Source of the DNA: Micromonospora cathayae
GTDB taxonomy: Bacteria; Actinomycetota; Actinomycetes; Mycobacteriales; Micromonosporaceae
Reading direction: 5' to 3'
Assembly: GCF_028993575.1 (NCBI RefSeq)
Contig: NZ_CP118615.1
Coordinates: 1,488,001 to 1,552,000 of the forward strand
Length of the DNA: 64,000 nucleotides
Part shown: in pieces, positions 1-8,144 of the stretch
Layout: every line of letters starts with the position of its first letter
Numbering within the stretch: the first letter of the stretch is position 1
Notes under the pieces: model-generated
The model's input: only the letters and a program-made list of their open reading frames with translations
Database searches by the model: none
What the model was told of the DNA's origin: nothing
Program-made: the position numbers and the translations under genes

Positions 1-369
1 TACGCCAGCGTCGGGCTGGACAGCTCCGGTGACCTGGACTCGTACGACCTGCTCCGGGCGCAGCAGGGCCTGACCCGGTTCGGCCTGACCGACGACGTGT
101 TCATCGACGACCCGGGTTGGGCGATCACCCGGGCGGCGGTGGTGCTGCCGTTGCTGCTGGCCGAGACGGGGCAGGTCCCGCCGGTACCGGTCGGCACCGC
201 CGCTGCGGAGGCGGCCCCGACGCCGCTCCCGGCGGCCGGCAACGACATCTGGCGGGACCGCTGGGGGTACCTGCTCGCCGTCGGTGGACTGCTGCTGGTC
301 ACCGCGCTGCTGGTCACCGTCGGCCTGATCCAGCGCCAGCGGCAGCGGCGCGCCCGGCCGGGGCAGTGA
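1..369 (+). CDS. 3' end of a membrane-anchored protein of unknown function (partial)
   Basis: The open frame runs from the window edge, so the N-terminus is missing. The visible 122 residues hold an Asp-rich stretch, a hydrophobic helix (AAVVLPLLLA), a short Pro/Ala linker, a second strong membrane helix near the end and a basic Arg/Gln tail, which suggests a C-terminal anchor with its tail in the cytoplasm. The stop overlaps the GTG of the next gene (GTGA), so the two are probably co-translated. In many actinobacteria the spermidine-synthase-like gene lies in a cluster of small DUF proteins, but I cannot assign this fragment to one of them. Confidence 0.6.
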   Translation, partial: YASVGLDSSGDLDSYDLLRAQQGLTRFGLTDDVFIDDPGWAITRAAVVLPLLLAETGQVPPVPVGTAAAEAAPTPLPAAGNDIWRDRWGYLLAVGGLLLVTALLVTVGLIQRQRQRRARPGQ

Positions 370-2048
370 CCGCCGGAGCCCCCACCCCGGCCGGCGACCC
401 ACCCACCCCGGCCGGCGGCGCGGCCGGTACCGGTGGGCTCACCCCGGCCGGCGGCGCGGCCGGTACCGGAAGATCCGCCCCGGCCGGTGACGTGCCGGCC
501 CGCCCGCGCTGGCGGCTGGCCCGCGCGGCGGTGCTGCTCGCCGTCTTCGTCTGCGCGGCCTGCGGCCTGGTGTACGAGCTGGCCCTGGTCGCGCTGGGCA
601 GCTACCTGATCGGCGACACGGTCGGCCAGGCGTCGATCGTGCTCGGCGTGATGGTCTTCGCGATGGGGGTCGGCGCGCTCGCCGCGAAGCCGCTCCAGTC
701 CCGGGCCGCCGCCGCGTTCGCCCTGGTCGAGCTGGTCCTGGCGCTGCTCGGCGGGCTGAGCGTGCTCGGTCTCTACGCGGCGTTCGCCTGGCTGGACCTG
801 TACGGCCCGGCACTGGTCGGCACCGCGTTCGTGCTGGGCCTGCTGATCGGCGCGGAGATCCCGCTGCTGATGGTGCTGCTGCAACGCATCCGGGAACAGT
901 CCGCCGGCAGCGCGGTCGCCGACCTGTTCGCCGCCGACTACGTCGGCGCGCTGCTCGGCGGGCTGGCCTTCCCGTTCCTGCTGATCCCGGTCTTCGGGCA
1001 GCTCAAGGGGGCACTCGTGGTCGGCGCGGTGAACGCCGTCGCCGGGGTCGCGCTGATCGTCACGGTCTTCCGGAAGGAACTGAGCCGCCGGGCGTGGGCC
1101 GGAATCACCGCCGGGTCCGTGGTGGTCGCGCTCTGCCTGTCGTACGCCTGGATCACCGCCCGGGACTTCGAGGTGACCGCCCGGCAGCAGCTGTACCGGG
1201 ACCCGGTGGTGCACGCCGAACGCAGCCGTTACCAGGAGATCGTGCTGACCCGGTCGGTCGCCGAGGTCGGCCGGCGGGCCACCGACCTGCGGTTGTTCCT
1301 CAACGGCGACCTCCAGTTCAGCTCGGTCGACGAGTACCGCTACCACGAGGCGCTGGTGCATCCGGCGCTGGCCGGGCCACGCGGCGAGGTGCTGGTGCTC
1401 GGGGCCGGCGACGGGCTGGCCGTCCGTGAGCTGCTGCGCTACCCGGACGTCCGGCGGATCACCGTGGTCGACCTGGACCCGGCGGTGGTGGCGCTGGCCC
1501 GCAGCGAACCGCAACTGCGTCAGCTCAACGGCGACGCGTTCGCCGACCCCCGGGTACGGGTGGTGCACGCCGACGCCTTCGGCTGGCTGCGTACCGCCGG
1601 GGAACGCTTCGACGTGGTGGTGGCCGACCTGCCCGACCCGGACGAGACGGCCACCGCGAAGCTCTACACCGTCGAGTTCTACACCCTGGTCCGCTCGGTG
1701 CTCGCCGACCGGGCCCGACTGGTGGTGCAGTCCGGTTCGCCGTACTTCGCACCCCGGTCGTACTGGTCGATCGAGGCGTCGATCCGGGCCGCCGGGTTCG
1801 CCACCCGGCCGTACCACGTGGACGTGCCGTCCTTCGGCGACTGGGGTTTCGTGCTGGCGGTACCCGGGACTACCCCGCCCGTGTTGGGTCTGCCGGCCGA
1901 CGCGCCGGCCCTGCGGTTCCTGGACCCGGGCACGCTCGCCGCCGCCGGGAACTTCCCCGCCGACCGGCGCCGGGTGGACGTACCCGCCTCCACGCTGTTG
2001 CAGCCCAGGGTGCTGGAGTACGCCCGCGCCGAGTGGCGCGGCTACTGA
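366..2048 (+). CDS. membrane-fused polyamine aminopropyltransferase (spermidine synthase-like)
   Basis: Predicted 560 aa from GTG 366, chosen because it gives a 4-bp GTGA overlap with the preceding stop. After a Pro/Ala/Gly-rich start containing a repeated TPAGGAAGTG, about seven hydrophobic helices (roughly residues 50-260) precede a Rossmann-type aminopropyltransferase domain. The SAM-site motif VLVLGAGDGLAVRELL, the acidic VVDLDPAVVALAR strand and the catalytic-region VVADLPDPDE are all visible. The family transfers aminopropyl groups from decarboxylated SAM to polyamines; the actinobacterial membrane-fused forms are less well characterised, so substrate is inferred. An upstream ATG at 117 would only add an out-of-place low-complexity leader overlapping gene 1-369. 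Confidence 0.85.
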   Translation: MTAGAPTPAGDPPTPAGGAAGTGGLTPAGGAAGTGRSAPAGDVPARPRWRLARAAVLLAVFVCAACGLVYELALVALGSYLIGDTVGQASIVLGVMVFAMGVGALAAKPLQSRAAAAFALVELVLALLGGLSVLGLYAAFAWLDLYGPALVGTAFVLGLLIGAEIPLLMVLLQRIREQSAGSAVADLFAADYVGALLGGLAFPFLLIPVFGQLKGALVVGAVNAVAGVALIVTVFRKELSRRAWAGITAGSVVVALCLSYAWITARDFEVTARQQLYRDPVVHAERSRYQEIVLTRSVAEVGRRATDLRLFLNGDLQFSSVDEYRYHEALVHPALAGPRGEVLVLGAGDGLAVRELLRYPDVRRITVVDLDPAVVALARSEPQLRQLNGDAFADPRVRVVHADAFGWLRTAGERFDVVVADLPDPDETATAKLYTVEFYTLVRSVLADRARLVVQSGSPYFAPRSYWSIEASIRAAGFATRPYHVDVPSFGDWGFVLAVPGTTPPVLGLPADAPALRFLDPGTLAAAGNFPADRRRVDVPASTLLQPRVLEYARAEWRGY

Positions 2049-2052
2049 CCGT

Positions 2053-2114
2053 CCGGCGTTCCGGCGGGTCCGGCAGCTGCTGGCCGGCGTTCCGGCGGGT
2101 CCGGCATCTGCTGT
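2053..2114 (+). repeat. two tandem copies of a 31-bp repeat
   Basis: Units 2053-2083 and 2084-2114 begin ccggcgttccggcgggtccg and differ at only a few positions. They fill the gap between the aminopropyltransferase stop and the next gene. No hairpin with a T-tract is evident; most simply a short tandem duplication. Confidence 0.7.
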
Positions 2115-2172
2115 CCGGTGCGGATGGCGGAATGCCGTTACGGTGTGGTGGCGATCCGAGGGAAGGAGAAGC

Positions 2173-3072
2173 GTGGCCGAATCCCACAGCGCGCCGGCCC
2201 GGGTGCGCCCGGGCAGCGTGACGATATCCAGTTACCTGTTGATCCTGGTGGCCGTCCTCCAGGTGCTCGCCCTGATCCTGACCCTCGCCACCATCGGCGA
2301 CACCCGCCGGGTGCTCGAGGACGCCTACCGGGACAGCTCGGTCAACGGGATGGACGCGGTGGCCGACTTCGCCACCGTCGTCGCCGTCGGGGCCAGCCTG
2401 ATCACCCTGCTGTTGGCGGTCGGCCTGGTGGTGCTGGCGGTGCTCAACAACCGGGGCAAGAACGGCTCCCGGATCACCACCTGGGTGGTGGGCGGTCTGC
2501 TGCTCTGTTGCAGCGGCGGCGGCCTGCTCAGCGGTGCGGCCGGCTCGTTCAGCGGGCCGGTGGGCGGCTCCAGCGCGGACATGCCGAGCCAGGAAGAGGT
2601 CCAGCGTCGGCTGGAGGAGGCGCTGCCGTCCTGGTACCAGCCGGTCAACCTGCTGCTCGGCATCGTGACGGTGCTCGCGCTGATCGCGGCCCTGGTGCTG
2701 CTGGCGTTGCCGGCGTCGAACGAGTTCTTCCGTAAGCCGCAGCCGGCCTGGGAGCCCCCGCTGCCCGGCGCCTACCCGGGCTACCCGCCGTCCGGCCAGC
2801 CGGGCTACCCGCCGTCCGGCCAGCCGGGCTACCCGTCCGCGCCGGGCCAGCCGGGGTACCCGCCGTCCGGCCAGCCGGGTTATCCGCCCGCCTCCGGTGA
2901 GCCCGGCTATCCGCCGGCATCCGGCCAGCCGGGGTACCCGCCGTCGGGCCAGTCCCCGTACGGCGGGCCGGCCCAGCCGGAACCGGGGCCGTCCACGGAC
3001 CGCCCGGAGTCCGGCCCGTCCACCGACCGGCCGGGGGACCAGCCCGGACAGAATCCGCCACCGGCAAGTTGA
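2173..3072 (+). CDS. four-helix membrane protein with GYPPSGQP repeat tail
   Basis: About 299 aa from GTG 2173, preceded by the Shine-Dalgarno ggaaggag at 2161-2168. Four hydrophobic segments lie at about residues 18-38, 75-95, 108-128 and 160-185. The C-terminal third is a Pro/Gly/Tyr-rich tail built from seven or more copies of GYPPSGQP-type units and ends in Thr/Pro/Ser-rich sequence, likely disordered. It is a tandem paralog of the next gene: both have a DAV...TTWVV(G/A)GL helix pair and a PSWYQP/PAWWIP-(L/V)N helix. No function is recognised; tails of this type are common in actinobacterial membrane proteins. Confidence 0.75.
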   Translation: MAESHSAPARVRPGSVTISSYLLILVAVLQVLALILTLATIGDTRRVLEDAYRDSSVNGMDAVADFATVVAVGASLITLLLAVGLVVLAVLNNRGKNGSRITTWVVGGLLLCCSGGGLLSGAAGSFSGPVGGSSADMPSQEEVQRRLEEALPSWYQPVNLLLGIVTVLALIAALVLLALPASNEFFRKPQPAWEPPLPGAYPGYPPSGQPGYPPSGQPGYPSAPGQPGYPPSGQPGYPPASGEPGYPPASGQPGYPPSGQSPYGGPAQPEPGPSTDRPESGPSTDRPGDQPGQNPPPAS

Positions 3073-3094
3073 TCAATCGATAAGCGGGACTCCG

Positions 3095-3143
3095 CCGATC
3101 CCTCCGAGTAGGTTGCTTCGCGACGCCTACTCGGAGGGATCGG
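3095..3143 (+). promoter_or_regulatory. perfect 18-bp hairpin burying the ribosome-binding site of the next gene
   Basis: Arms 3095-3112 and 3126-3143 are exact reverse complements (ccgatccctccgagtagg) with a 13-nt loop. The right arm contains the only plausible Shine-Dalgarno (ggaggg, 3133-3138) for GTG 3146 and ends three bases before that start. It follows the previous stop by 22 bp and has no T-tract. It could act as a terminator/attenuator, an operator dyad or a translational lock. Confidence 0.75.
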
Positions 3144-3145
3144 TC

Positions 3146-3856
3146 GTGTCGGATCAGGTTCCGCCCCGGCGACCCGCCGCCGTCGTGCTCGCCGCCGGGC
3201 TGCTCGTCGGCATGGCCGTCGCCGGGCTCGCCAACGCCGCCGCCGGGCTGCTGACCCTGGACGGCACCGCGACGCGGTTCCGGGCCGCGACGACGGACGT
3301 GGCCGACCGGAGCGCCGTCGACGCGGTGGCGACCCTGGTCGGGGTCTTCACCGTCCTGGCCGCCGTCCTGGCCGTGGTGGTCGCCGTGCTGCTGTTCGCC
3401 CTCGCCCTCGGTCTGCTCGCCCGGCGCAACGCGGTCCGGGTGACCACCTGGGTGGTCGCCGGGCTGGGTCTGCTCGCCGGCTGCGGTGCGCTGGCCGTCC
3501 TGGTCGGGCAGCGGACGATCCCGTTCCGGCTCGACCGCGACGAGGCCACCACGGCGGTGCTGTTCGATGCGCTGACCAGCGCCTACCCGGCATGGTGGAT
3601 CCCGCTCAACGCCGGGCTTTCGGTCGGCCAGGTGCTCGGTTACCTTGTGGTAGCAACGCTGCTGGCGCTGCCCACGGCGAACGCCTACTACCGTCGTCGC
3701 CCGCCGACCCCACCCCACGTCCCGCCGCCCTCCGGTCCATCGCCCTCCGCTCCGTCGTCCTCTGGTCTGTCGTCTCCGGCCCCGTCGTCCTCCGGTCCGG
3801 CGGCCCCCGACCCGCCGTCTCCGGTACCGCCGTCTCCCGGCCCCGCCGGCCCCTGA
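3146..3856 (+). CDS. four-helix membrane protein with Ser/Pro-rich tail (paralog of the upstream gene)
   Basis: About 236 aa from GTG 3146. Helices are seen around residues 12-35, 63-90, 98-120 and 155-178, followed by a tail made of PSSSGP / APSSSG-like repeats. The arrangement and motifs (RVTTWVVAGL; YPAWWIPLNAGL; LLALPTANAYYRR) match the preceding gene, so the pair arose by duplication. The start sits immediately after the hairpin at 3095-3143, so translation probably depends on opening that structure. Function unknown. Confidence 0.7.
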   Translation: MSDQVPPRRPAAVVLAAGLLVGMAVAGLANAAAGLLTLDGTATRFRAATTDVADRSAVDAVATLVGVFTVLAAVLAVVVAVLLFALALGLLARRNAVRVTTWVVAGLGLLAGCGALAVLVGQRTIPFRLDRDEATTAVLFDALTSAYPAWWIPLNAGLSVGQVLGYLVVATLLALPTANAYYRRRPPTPPHVPPPSGPSPSAPSSSGLSSPAPSSSGPAAPDPPSPVPPSPGPAGP

Positions 3857-3934
3857 CCCGCCGTCTCTGGTACCGCCGTCTCCGCGACCGCTGTCTTCCC
3901 GACCGCTCCGTCCCGCCCAGGTGAGGATCCGCCC

Positions 3935-4759
3935 GTGCCCGCATCGTCCGACCCGGTTGTGCCCGGCCCCGCCGACCAGCTCGCGGTGGTCACCGGAGCG
4001 ACAGCCGGCATCGGGGCCGCCTTCGCCCGCCGACTCGCCGCCGACGGGTACGACCTCGTCCTGGTGGCCCGGGACGCCGCCCGGCTCGCCGGATTCGCCG
4101 CCGAGCTGGCCGAACGGCACGGCCGGCAGGTGGAGGCGCTGCCGGCGGATCTCTCCACCGACGACGGCTGCGCCGCCGTGGTGCGCCGGCTCACCGAGGG
4201 CACCCCGGTCGACCTGCTGGTCAACAACGCCGGCATCGCCCTGACCAGGTCCTTCCTTCGGTCCAGTGTCGAGGATGAGGCCCGGCTGCTGCGGCTGAAC
4301 GTCAACTCGGTGATGCGCCTGACGCACGCGGTGCTGCCGATCATGACCGCCCGGCAACGTGGGGCAGTGATAAATGTCTCTTCCGTTGCGGGATTTGGCG
4401 CGCTCGAACCCGGCTCGACCTACTCCGCCACCAAGGCCTGGGTGACCAACTTCAGCGAGTCGGTGGGCCAGGCCGCGCGGCCCCACGGCGTACGCGTGAT
4501 GGCCCTCTGCCCCGGCTTCACCCGTACCGAGTTCCACCAGCGGGCCGGTATCGACACGACGAAGACGCCCTCGTGGATTTGGCTCGATGCCGACGATGTC
4601 ATCGATCAGGGTCTCCGTGACCTGCGAAAAGGTCGGTTGGTGAGCGTTCCTGACTGGAAATACAAACTCGCCGTGGTGGGACTGCGGCACACGCCCCAGC
4701 GGCTGCTGCACCGTCTCACCCGGGACAAGCGGGTTCCGGCCGGGCGTCGCGGGAGCTGA
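3935..4759 (+). CDS. short-chain dehydrogenase/reductase (SDR)
   Basis: Predicted 274 aa from GTG 3935 with gtgagga upstream. A classical SDR: cofactor motif TGATAGIG near residue 21, the NNAG structural motif, and the catalytic Ser plus YSATK (Tyr-X3-Lys) near residue 165. The arrangement SVAGF...YSATKAW and the PGFTRTEFH loop resemble the DltE/KR-like short reductases. It is an NAD(P)H-dependent oxidoreductase acting in the cytoplasm; substrate cannot be read from sequence. Upstream DNA (3857-3934) continues the Ser/Pro micro-repeat pattern of the preceding tail. Confidence 0.85.
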   Translation: MPASSDPVVPGPADQLAVVTGATAGIGAAFARRLAADGYDLVLVARDAARLAGFAAELAERHGRQVEALPADLSTDDGCAAVVRRLTEGTPVDLLVNNAGIALTRSFLRSSVEDEARLLRLNVNSVMRLTHAVLPIMTARQRGAVINVSSVAGFGALEPGSTYSATKAWVTNFSESVGQAARPHGVRVMALCPGFTRTEFHQRAGIDTTKTPSWIWLDADDVIDQGLRDLRKGRLVSVPDWKYKLAVVGLRHTPQRLLHRLTRDKRVPAGRRGS

Positions 4760-4910
4760 CCGTACCCGTCCCGGCGGGCCGCCGCGACCCGGCCCGGAGA
4801 GCCGTCGACCCTGATGCATGTTGCACAGAGTGAGCGGATGCTGTCGTCAACTGGTCGCCCGCAGGACTGACCGAGGGTGGACCCGACCCACGGCTCCCAG
4901 ACTTGCGCAG

Positions 4911-4916
4911 TACCCT
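4911..4916 (+). promoter_or_regulatory. candidate -10 box of a leaderless pyrE transcript
   Basis: TACCCT (TAnnnT consensus) ends 8 bp before ATG 4925, which has no Shine-Dalgarno. This spacing would start the RNA at or next to the initiation codon. No convincing -35 box is seen. Confidence 0.35.
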
Positions 4917-4924
4917 TGTGCGCC

Positions 4925-5464
4925 ATGGGGGACCGCGACGACCTGCGTAAATTCATCGCCGACCTGGCCGTGGTCCATGGACGGGTGGTGCTCTCCTCGG
5001 GGCGCGAGGCAGATTGGTACGTCGATCTGCGTCGTGTCACGCTCCATCACCAGGCCGCTCCGTTGGTGGGGCGCGTCCTGTTGGATCTCACCGCCGACTG
5101 GGAGTTCGACGCCGTCGGTGGACTGACCTTGGGCGCCGATCCGGTCGCACTGTCGATGCTGCACGCCGCAGCTGCGACAAAACGACCGCTCGACGCGTTC
5201 GTCGTGCGCAAGGCTGGTAAGGCGCACGGGCTGCAACGCCGCATCGAAGGGCCTGACGTATCCGGGCGCCGGGTATTGGCGGTGGAAGATACCTCAACGA
5301 CCGGTGGGAGTGTACTCACCGCAGTTGAAGCGTTACGAGAGGCGGGGGCTGAGGTCGTCGGCGTGGCCGTTATTGTTGATCGAGGTGCCGGCAACGCCGT
5401 AGAAGCAGCCGGGTTGCCCTACCGGGCAGCCTATACGTTGGCTGACCTTGGCCTTGTGGCCTAA
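4925..5464 (+). CDS. pyrE: orotate phosphoribosyltransferase
   Basis: 179 aa from ATG 4925, the usual length for short actinobacterial PyrE. It transfers PRPP onto orotate to give OMP in pyrimidine synthesis. Visible family features are SSGREADWYVDLRR near the N-terminus, the GGLTLGADP loop, the KAGKAHGLQRRIEG catalytic loop and the PRPP-binding VLAVEDTSTTGGSVL signature (residues about 117-131). An in-frame ATG exists at 4877 but would add 16 unconserved residues. No Shine-Dalgarno precedes 4925, so the message may be leaderless. Confidence 0.92.
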   Translation: MGDRDDLRKFIADLAVVHGRVVLSSGREADWYVDLRRVTLHHQAAPLVGRVLLDLTADWEFDAVGGLTLGADPVALSMLHAAAATKRPLDAFVVRKAGKAHGLQRRIEGPDVSGRRVLAVEDTSTTGGSVLTAVEALREAGAEVVGVAVIVDRGAGNAVEAAGLPYRAAYTLADLGLVA

Positions 5465-5529
5465 AAGTCTGCCGATTCGGATTGCGGATATGCAGGCGTT
5501 TCGATGCTGCTGGTGGAAGGATGGAAAAC

Positions 5530-5898
5530 GTGGGAACTGCGTTGGCTGAAATGACTATGCCTCAGATCTCGCCGCTTGCCGGCGAGCCGATCGAACGTGC
5601 CGATGCCGAGCGGCTCGCGGGGGTGCTCAAGGCCCTCGCGGACCCTGCCCGGCTGCGGCTGCTCAGCCTGATCCAGTCGGCCCCCGAGGGCGAGGCGTGC
5701 GTCTGCGACTTGACCGCGCCGCTCGGCCTCTCCCAGCCGACGGTCAGCCACCACCTGCGTATCCTCACCGAGGCCGGCTTGCTGGAGCGGGAGAAGCGCG
5801 GTGTCTGGGCGTACTACCGACTGGTGCCGACGGCGATCGCCACGATCGCCGATCTGCTGACCCCGCCCCGTAAGCGCGCCACCAAGAAGGCTCGCTGA
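5530..5898 (+). CDS. ArsR/SmtB-family metalloregulator
   Basis: A winged-helix repressor of about 122 aa. ATG 5521 sits directly on the Shine-Dalgarno (ggtggaagg), so GTG 5530, with normal spacing, is preferred; either is possible. The core ADPARLRLLSLI...VCDLTAPLGLSQPTVSHHLRIL is typical. The ACVCDL pair of cysteines lies at the start of the alpha-3 helix, where ArsR binds As(III)/Sb(III), so thiophilic-metalloid sensing is a reasonable inference. No arsB, arsC or other efflux gene lies beside it, so the regulon must be elsewhere or autoregulatory. Followed by two terminator-like hairpins. Confidence 0.88.
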   Translation: MGTALAEMTMPQISPLAGEPIERADAERLAGVLKALADPARLRLLSLIQSAPEGEACVCDLTAPLGLSQPTVSHHLRILTEAGLLEREKRGVWAYYRLVPTAIATIADLLTPPRKRATKKAR

Positions 5899-5974
5899 TC
5901 CGTCCCGGTCGTCCGGGGCCGCTCCGCCGGGAGCGGCACCGGACAACCGGTCGGGTTCGACCGTGGCGGTGTCC

Positions 5975-6001
5975 GTCAGCCACCGATGCTCGGTGGCTGA
6001 C
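5975..6001 (+). terminator. terminator hairpin after the ArsR gene
   Basis: Perfect 11-bp stem (gtcagccaccg, 5975-5985, with 5991-6001) and a 5-nt loop, about 75 bp after the ArsR stop. Confidence 0.6.
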
Positions 6002-6039
6002 GACCCGTGCTCCGGGCTGCCCTGCGGGGTGAGGCCCGA

Positions 6040-6074
6040 CCGAGAGCCTGCGGCTCACCGCCGCAGGCTCTCGG
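6040..6074 (+). terminator. second hairpin, 14-bp perfect stem
   Basis: Arms 6040-6053 (ccgagagcctgcgg) and 6061-6074 pair perfectly around a 7-nt loop. A smaller 7-bp hairpin follows at 6081-6098. Together they probably terminate transcription from both converging sides. Confidence 0.6.
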
Positions 6075-6186
6075 CACCATGGGAACGTCTCCGTTCCCCC
6101 GCTGACCTCTGCCCGGTCTCCGGCAGAAGACCTGCCGGCCCGCGCGGGGTTACGAACTGCCGGCCCCCCCCGGGGATGCTCTGTCG

Positions 6187-6296
6187 GCGTGCCCTTCGTC
6201 GGTGCGCCCTCCGGGTGCCCTTCGTCGGTGCGCCCGCCCTCCGGGTGCCCTTCGTCGGTGCGCCCGCCCTCCGGGTGCCCCTTGTCGGTGGGCCCT
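6187..6296. repeat. about four copies of a 30-bp tandem repeat
   Basis: The unit ccgggtgcccttcgtcggtg plus 10 bp occurs exactly at 6211-6240 and 6241-6270, with degenerate copies on both sides. The 30-bp period keeps long frames open on both strands, but no start with a ribosome-binding site or recognisable family supports a gene. The 5899-6414 interval is otherwise noncoding. Confidence 0.7.
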
Positions 6297-6414
6297 CCGG
6301 CTGGCCGGAAGCGGGCCGACCCGGCGGACCGCTGTGTCCCGATCACCGCCCTGACACGTGACCGCCCGGCGGACGAGGATCACCCCGCCCGCCGTCGGTA
6401 TCCGCTCGGGACGA

Positions 6415-7941
6415 TCAGTGCCGACCGTACGGCTGACCGCCGTGGGGCTGCTGTCCCCGCTGGTACGGCTGCTGCTCGTCACCGTAGGACTGCTGCTCGC
6501 CGTACGCCGGCTGCGGCTGGCCATACGTCGGTTGCGGCGGCTGCTGGCCGTACGCCGGCGGCTGCTGGCCGTACGGCTGCCCGTACTGCGGTTGCTCGGG
6601 GTACGGCTGCCCGTACTGCGGTTGCTCGGTGGCGGGCTGGTGCCCGCGGTACGCCGGCTGCGGCTGCGCGCCGTACGGCTGCTGCTGGTCGGCGACAGAG
6701 GGCCGTGGCTGGTCGCCGTAGGGCTGACCGTACTGCTGCTCGCCGTACGGCGAGGGCTGCTGGGCGCCGGTGCCGTATCCGGGCTGTGCGCCGTACCCCG
6801 GCTGGGCGGGCTGCGCGCTGTATCCGGGCTGGGTGCTGTATCCGGGCTGTGCGCCGTATCCGGGCTGGGTGTTGTCGTATCCCGGCTGGGTGCCGTGACC
6901 CGGCGACGACTGGGGAGCATGGCCCTGGCCGCCGTGGTCCGGCGACCGTCCGTCTCCGAGGTGCTGCTGCCGGGTGTCGCCGTACGACTGCCCGCCGTAG
7001 GGCTGCTGTTGCGGGCCGCCGGGGTAGGGCAGGGCACCGAACTGCTGGGTCTCGTCCTGGTCCGCCCGGCCGCCGTACGGCTGGCCACCACCGTAGACCT
7101 GACCACCCCGGGACGGCTGGTTGCCGCCGCCGTACTGCGGGGTGCCGCCGGCCGGGGGCAGGGCGTCGCCGTACGGCTGGCCGCCGTACCGCTGCCCGCT
7201 CTCCGGGTACGGCTGGCCGGCGTACCCGGACTGCTCCTCCTGGTTCTCGCGGGCCTCGCGGACGGCCTCCTCGGCGGCGGCCCGCTCCTCGGCGGTGGTG
7301 CCCCGCTTGGCCGCCATCCGGGCCCGGAGCAGCTCGATCACGATCGGCACCACCGAGAGCACCACGATGCCGATCAGGATCATCTCGATGTTGGCCTTGA
7401 CGAACGGGATCTGGCCGAGGAAGTACCCCAGCACGGTGACCCCGGTGCCCCAGAGGATCCCGCCGACCACGTTGTAGATCACGAAGGTGCGGTAGTCCAT
7501 CCGGCTCACGCCGGCCACGATCGGGGTGAAGGTCCGCACGATCGGCACGAACCGGGCCAGCACGATCGACCGCGGGCCGTACTTCTCGAAGAACTCGTGT
7601 GCCTTGAGCACGTTCTCCTGCTTGAACAGCTTCGAGTTGGGCCGGCGGAACAGCGCCGGGCCGACCTTGCGCCCGAAGGCGTACCCGACCTGGTCCCCGG
7701 CGATCGCGGAGAGGGTGATCAGCAGGCAGACCAGCCAGAGCGGGTAGGTGATGTACTTCCCGTCGGCGGTGAGCAGGCCGGCGGTGAACAGCAACGAGTC
7801 ACCCGGCAGGAAGAACCCGATCAACAGGCCGGACTCGGCGAAGACGATGACCAGGATGCCGAGCAACCCGAACGTCGAAATCAACCACTCCGGGTCGAGC
7901 CAGTCCGGCCCGAGGGCCAGCGTGGTCGTGGGCGTCGGCAC
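6415..7941 (-). CDS. DedA/SNARE-associated membrane protein with a long Q/Y/G/P-rich tail
   Basis: About 508 aa from GTG 7941, preceded by ggaggt with 6-nt spacing. The first ~235 residues are a complete DedA domain: membrane helices, ESGLLIGFFLPGDSLLF, the loop GDQVGYAFGRKVGP and the RFVPIVRTFTPIVAGVS segment with its conserved Arg. DedA proteins are undecaprenyl-phosphate or lipid translocase-type membrane proteins. After a charged helix (ERAAAEEAVREARENQEE) comes a ~250-residue tail of repeated GQPYG, QPGYG and YGQPY units, likely disordered and cytoplasmic. Divergent from the sigma factor gene. Confidence 0.88.
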   Translation of the reverse strand: MPTPTTTLALGPDWLDPEWLISTFGLLGILVIVFAESGLLIGFFLPGDSLLFTAGLLTADGKYITYPLWLVCLLITLSAIAGDQVGYAFGRKVGPALFRRPNSKLFKQENVLKAHEFFEKYGPRSIVLARFVPIVRTFTPIVAGVSRMDYRTFVIYNVVGGILWGTGVTVLGYFLGQIPFVKANIEMILIGIVVLSVVPIVIELLRARMAAKRGTTAEERAAAEEAVREARENQEEQSGYAGQPYPESGQRYGGQPYGDALPPAGGTPQYGGGNQPSRGGQVYGGGQPYGGRADQDETQQFGALPYPGGPQQQPYGGQSYGDTRQQHLGDGRSPDHGGQGHAPQSSPGHGTQPGYDNTQPGYGAQPGYSTQPGYSAQPAQPGYGAQPGYGTGAQQPSPYGEQQYGQPYGDQPRPSVADQQQPYGAQPQPAYRGHQPATEQPQYGQPYPEQPQYGQPYGQQPPAYGQQPPQPTYGQPQPAYGEQQSYGDEQQPYQRGQQPHGGQPYGRH

Positions 7942-8144
7942 GAGGTGACCTCCGATGTCAGCCAGTAGGGGCGGCGGTCGTCCGCCACCGGCGATGGCAC
8001 CCACTGAGTCTAGGTGCCCACCAACTGGCCTGGTGCGGGACGTCACGACCGACATCCGGCGTACCGGACAACCCGGCGCTCGCACCACGCGCAACGTTCC
8101 GCGTCGCCGCACCCGTCAACAGGGCAGGACCCCTGGGAGGTGCA

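Noticed and set aside
2645..4819. 724-residue minus-strand open frame
   Set aside because: Low-complexity, Arg/Gly-rich shadow of three well-supported plus-strand genes (membrane proteins and SDR).
5765..6346. Minus-strand 193-residue open frame with HPEGGRTDEG repeats
   Set aside because: It overlaps the ArsR gene, lacks a ribosome site and exists because the 30-bp repeat has no stops; treated as repeat DNA.
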